A DNA stretch of 8,329 nucleotides, from the NCBI GenBank assembly GCA_021784495.1, contig JAJXSQ010000081.1:1-8329 (forward strand), read 5' to 3'. Under the pieces are notes generated by a model that was not told the origin of the DNA, did not search any database, and saw only the letters and a list, made by a program, of their open reading frames with translations. This DNA comes from Myxococcales bacterium. GTDB lineage: Bacteria > Myxococcota > Myxococcia > Myxococcales > Anaeromyxobacteraceae. Below are positions 6,287-8,329 of this stretch, piece by piece (positions within the stretch are counted from its first letter, which is position 1; each line of letters opens with the position of its first letter). The translations under genes and the position numbers were made by a program.

Positions 6287-8269
6287 ATGATCGACTCCAT
6301 AATCAGTCGGCTCGTCGTCGGCGGGATGCTCGCCGCCGGCCTCGCCGCCTTCGCCGTGGCCCTGGTGGTCCGGCTGGCGCCGCTCCTCGGGCTGCGGCGC
6401 GAGGTGCGCTGGGACCGCCCCGCCGAGCGGCTCCGGGCGCTCCTCCGCTTCGGCCTGGGCCAGCGCCGGCTCGTCGATCCGGAGGAGCGGGTCGCCGGCC
6501 TGCTCCACGTCGTCATCTTCGCCGCCTTCCTCGTCCTCGCGCTGCGGACGATCACCCTCTTCGGGATGGGGCTCACCGGCGACCTCGCCTTCCACCTCCC
6601 CGGGCTCGGCGCCGGCTCGCCCGCCGGCCAGGGCTACGCCCGGCTCCAGGAGGCGGTCGTCTGGGCCGCCCTGCTCGCCTCGCTCGGCTTCCTCTGGCGG
6701 CGGCTGGTCACCCGGCCCGACCGGCTCACCCGCTCCTTCGAGGGGACGCTGGTCCTCGGCTTCATCGCCGGCCTCATGGTCACCGAGCTGATCTTCGAGG
6801 CGAGCCCGCCGGATCCGGCGACCGGCGGCTCGGCGCTCGGCCTCGCCGCGCTCCTCGCCCACCTCGCGCTGATCCTCCTCTTCCTGAACTTCCTCCCGCA
6901 CGGGAAGCACTTCCACGTCCTCACCGGCCTCCCGGCGGTCTTCTTCGCCCGGCTCCCGCCGCGGGCGCGCCTCGCCAAGCTCGACCTCGAGGCCGAGGAG
7001 GCCCGCTTCGGCGCCGCCACGGTGAAGGATCTCTCCTGGAAGGAGGGCTGGGACGTCTACAGCTGCACCGAGTGCGGCCGCTGCCAGACCCACTGCCCGA
7101 CCTACCTGACCGGCAAGCCGCTCAGCCACAAGGAGGTGAACCGGGCCCTCCGCCGCCACCTCGCCGAGGTCGGGCCGACCCTGGTCGAGCTGGCGCGCGC
7201 CGCCGATCCCGCGGCCCGCGAGGCGATCGCCGCCCGGCTCCCGCCGCTCGCCGAGATCGTCCCGCCCGAGACCTCCTGGTCCTGCACGACCTGCGGCTGG
7301 TGCGAGACCGCCTGCCCGGTCTTCATCGAGAACGTGCCGCGGCTCGTCGACCTGCGCCGGCAGGCGGTGCTGGTCGACGCCACCTTCCCCGACGAGGCGG
7401 CCCGGATCTTCAAGGGGATCGAGACCCAGGGCAACCCCTGGGGCATCGGCTCCAACCGCCGGACCGAGTGGTGCGAGGATCTCGCCATCCCCCGGGCGGC
7501 GGACGGCGGCGACTACGAGTGGCTCTTCTTCGTCGGCTGCGCCGGCGCCTTCGACGACCGGCAGAAGAAGGTCTCCCGCGCCATCGTCCGGATCCTGCGC
7601 GAGGCCGGGGTCTCCTTCGCCATCCTCGGCGACGAGGAGACCTGCACCGGCGACGCCGCCCGCCGCCTCGGCAACGAGTACCTCTTCCAGACCCAGGCGA
7701 GCGCGCTGGTCGAGACGCTGAACGGCCGGGGGGTGAAGAAGATCCTGGTCCAGTGCCCCCACTGCCTCAACACCCTCGCCAACGAGCTGCCCGACTTCGG
7801 CGGCCGGTACGAGGTCGTCCACCACGCCGAGCTGATCGCCCGGCTGGTCGCCGACGGGCGCCTGCGCCCCGGCGCCGCCGAGGGGCTCGCCGGGGCGGCG
7901 GTCACCTATCACGACCCGTGCTACCTGGCGCGCTGGAACGGCGTGGTCGAGCCCCCGCGCGCCGCCCTCGGCGCCGTCGGCGTCCACCCGGTGGAGATGG
8001 CGCGCAGCGGCCGGCAGGGCTTCTGCTGCGGGGCCGGCGGCGGGCGGATGTGGCTCGAGGAGAAGCTCGGCTCCCGGGTGAACCAGGCCCGCGTCGCCGA
8101 GGCGGCGGAGACCCTCGGCCCCGCCGGCGGCGTGGTCGCCACCGCCTGCCCGTTCTGCCTCACCATGGTGAAGGACGGGATCGCCGAGACCGGGCGCGAG
8201 GAGTCGCTGCGGGCGCTCGACGTCGCCGAGATCGTCGCCCTCGGCCTTCCGCGGCGCGAGGCGCCCTGA
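6287..8269 (+). CDS. Membrane Fe-S oxidoreductase, probable ETF:menaquinone oxidoreductase
   Basis: The 660-residue product joins a membrane cytochrome-like part to a heterodisulfide-reductase-like part. Residues 8-210 hold about five hydrophobic helices (near 8-34, 70-94, 121-138, 152-171, 184-203) like the NarI heme b subunit; His74, His192 and the histidines of PHGKHFH (204-210) are candidate heme ligands. Two [4Fe-4S] motifs follow: CTECGRCQTHCP (260-271) and CTTCGWCETACP (333-344). Two CCG domains come next: Cys418, CTG at 453-455 and CPHC (490-493); then Cys545, CCG at 580-582 and CPFC (621-624). This order is that of the membrane protein of Geobacter and syntrophs (EMO) that passes electrons from electron-transfer flavoprotein to menaquinone during acyl-CoA oxidation; Bacillus FadF is a relative. 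That role is inferred: no etfAB or acyl-CoA dehydrogenase gene is in view. Other HdrD/GlpC-type quinone reductases are possible. The gene appears to have its own promoter, 98 nt after rimK. Confidence 0.9.
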   Translation: MIDSIISRLVVGGMLAAGLAAFAVALVVRLAPLLGLRREVRWDRPAERLRALLRFGLGQRRLVDPEERVAGLLHVVIFAAFLVLALRTITLFGMGLTGDLAFHLPGLGAGSPAGQGYARLQEAVVWAALLASLGFLWRRLVTRPDRLTRSFEGTLVLGFIAGLMVTELIFEASPPDPATGGSALGLAALLAHLALILLFLNFLPHGKHFHVLTGLPAVFFARLPPRARLAKLDLEAEEARFGAATVKDLSWKEGWDVYSCTECGRCQTHCPTYLTGKPLSHKEVNRALRRHLAEVGPTLVELARAADPAAREAIAARLPPLAEIVPPETSWSCTTCGWCETACPVFIENVPRLVDLRRQAVLVDATFPDEAARIFKGIETQGNPWGIGSNRRTEWCEDLAIPRAADGGDYEWLFFVGCAGAFDDRQKKVSRAIVRILREAGVSFAILGDEETCTGDAARRLGNEYLFQTQASALVETLNGRGVKKILVQCPHCLNTLANELPDFGGRYEVVHHAELIARLVADGRLRPGAAEGLAGAAVTYHDPCYLARWNGVVEPPRAALGAVGVHPVEMARSGRQGFCCGAGGGRMWLEEKLGSRVNQARVAEAAETLGPAGGVVATACPFCLTMVKDGIAETGREESLRALDVAEIVALGLPRREAP

Positions 8270-8282
8270 GCGCGTGGCCCGC

Positions 8283-8308
8283 CCGGGCGGCCGCTCACCG
8301 CCGCCCGG
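8283..8308. repeat. GC-rich hairpin after the Fe-S oxidoreductase gene
   Basis: Nine-base arms CCGGGCGGC (8283-8291) and GCCGCCCGG (8300-8308) flank an 8-nt loop, starting 14 nt past the stop codon. The position fits a 3'-end structure or terminator, but no T-tract follows on the plus strand. More overlapping GC repeats continue to the window end. A minus-strand TGA at 8297-8295 closes a short frame entering from the right (reading AAPPGAAGRR), which could be the tail of a convergent gene; too little is visible to call it. Confidence 0.35.
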
Positions 8309-8329
8309 CCGCCCCGGGCGGCGCCGCGC

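Noticed and set aside
6185..7987. Long minus-strand open frame opposite the Fe-S oxidoreductase gene
   Set aside because: Low-complexity antisense product without motifs; the plus-strand gene has every expected cysteine motif in frame.

Overview
The window is very GC-rich (over 70% by eye, with codon third positions almost all G or C). It reads as ordinary chromosomal DNA of a myxobacterium-like deltaproteobacterium (Myxococcota, perhaps near Anaeromyxobacter). The placement rests on base composition, on the ileS-lspA-lgt gene order, on the style of the Lgt and LspA proteins, and on the partial gene at the left edge; it is an inference. No rRNA, tRNA, CRISPR array, insertion sequence or phage gene was seen.

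Layout. Positions 1-422 (minus) hold the 5' two thirds or more of an uncharacterised coiled-coil protein gene that runs off the left edge. Positions 503-5076 (minus) form a three-gene operon read right to left: ileS (isoleucyl-tRNA synthetase), lspA (signal peptidase II, overlapping ileS by 4 nt) and lgt (prolipoprotein diacylglyceryl transferase). Lgt and LspA are consecutive enzymes of lipoprotein maturation in the inner membrane. Positions 5077-5207 are a divergent promoter region: a good sigma70-type promoter with extended -10 drives ileS, and a second promoter sits almost on top of the rimK start. Positions 5208-6188 (plus) encode a RimK-type ATP-grasp ligase. Positions 6189-6286 hold a perfect 6-4-6 inverted repeat directly before a promoter that abuts the next start codon. 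Positions 6287-8269 (plus) encode a 660-residue membrane iron-sulfur protein (NarI-like membrane domain, two [4Fe-4S] motifs, two CCG domains) of the type that passes electrons from electron-transfer flavoprotein to menaquinone. The last 60 bases are GC-rich inverted repeats and possibly the tail of a convergent gene.

The genes are mostly housekeeping. I found no convincing new multi-gene system. The most interesting signals are: (1) three genes (starts at 422, 5208, 6287) lack a Shine-Dalgarno sequence and instead carry a -35/17 nt/-10 promoter whose predicted start site falls within about 5 nt of, or exactly on, the start codon, suggesting leaderless mRNAs, while ileS in the same window has a conventional leader; (2) the operator-like inverted repeat before the electron-transfer gene; and (3) the uncharacterised coiled-coil gene.
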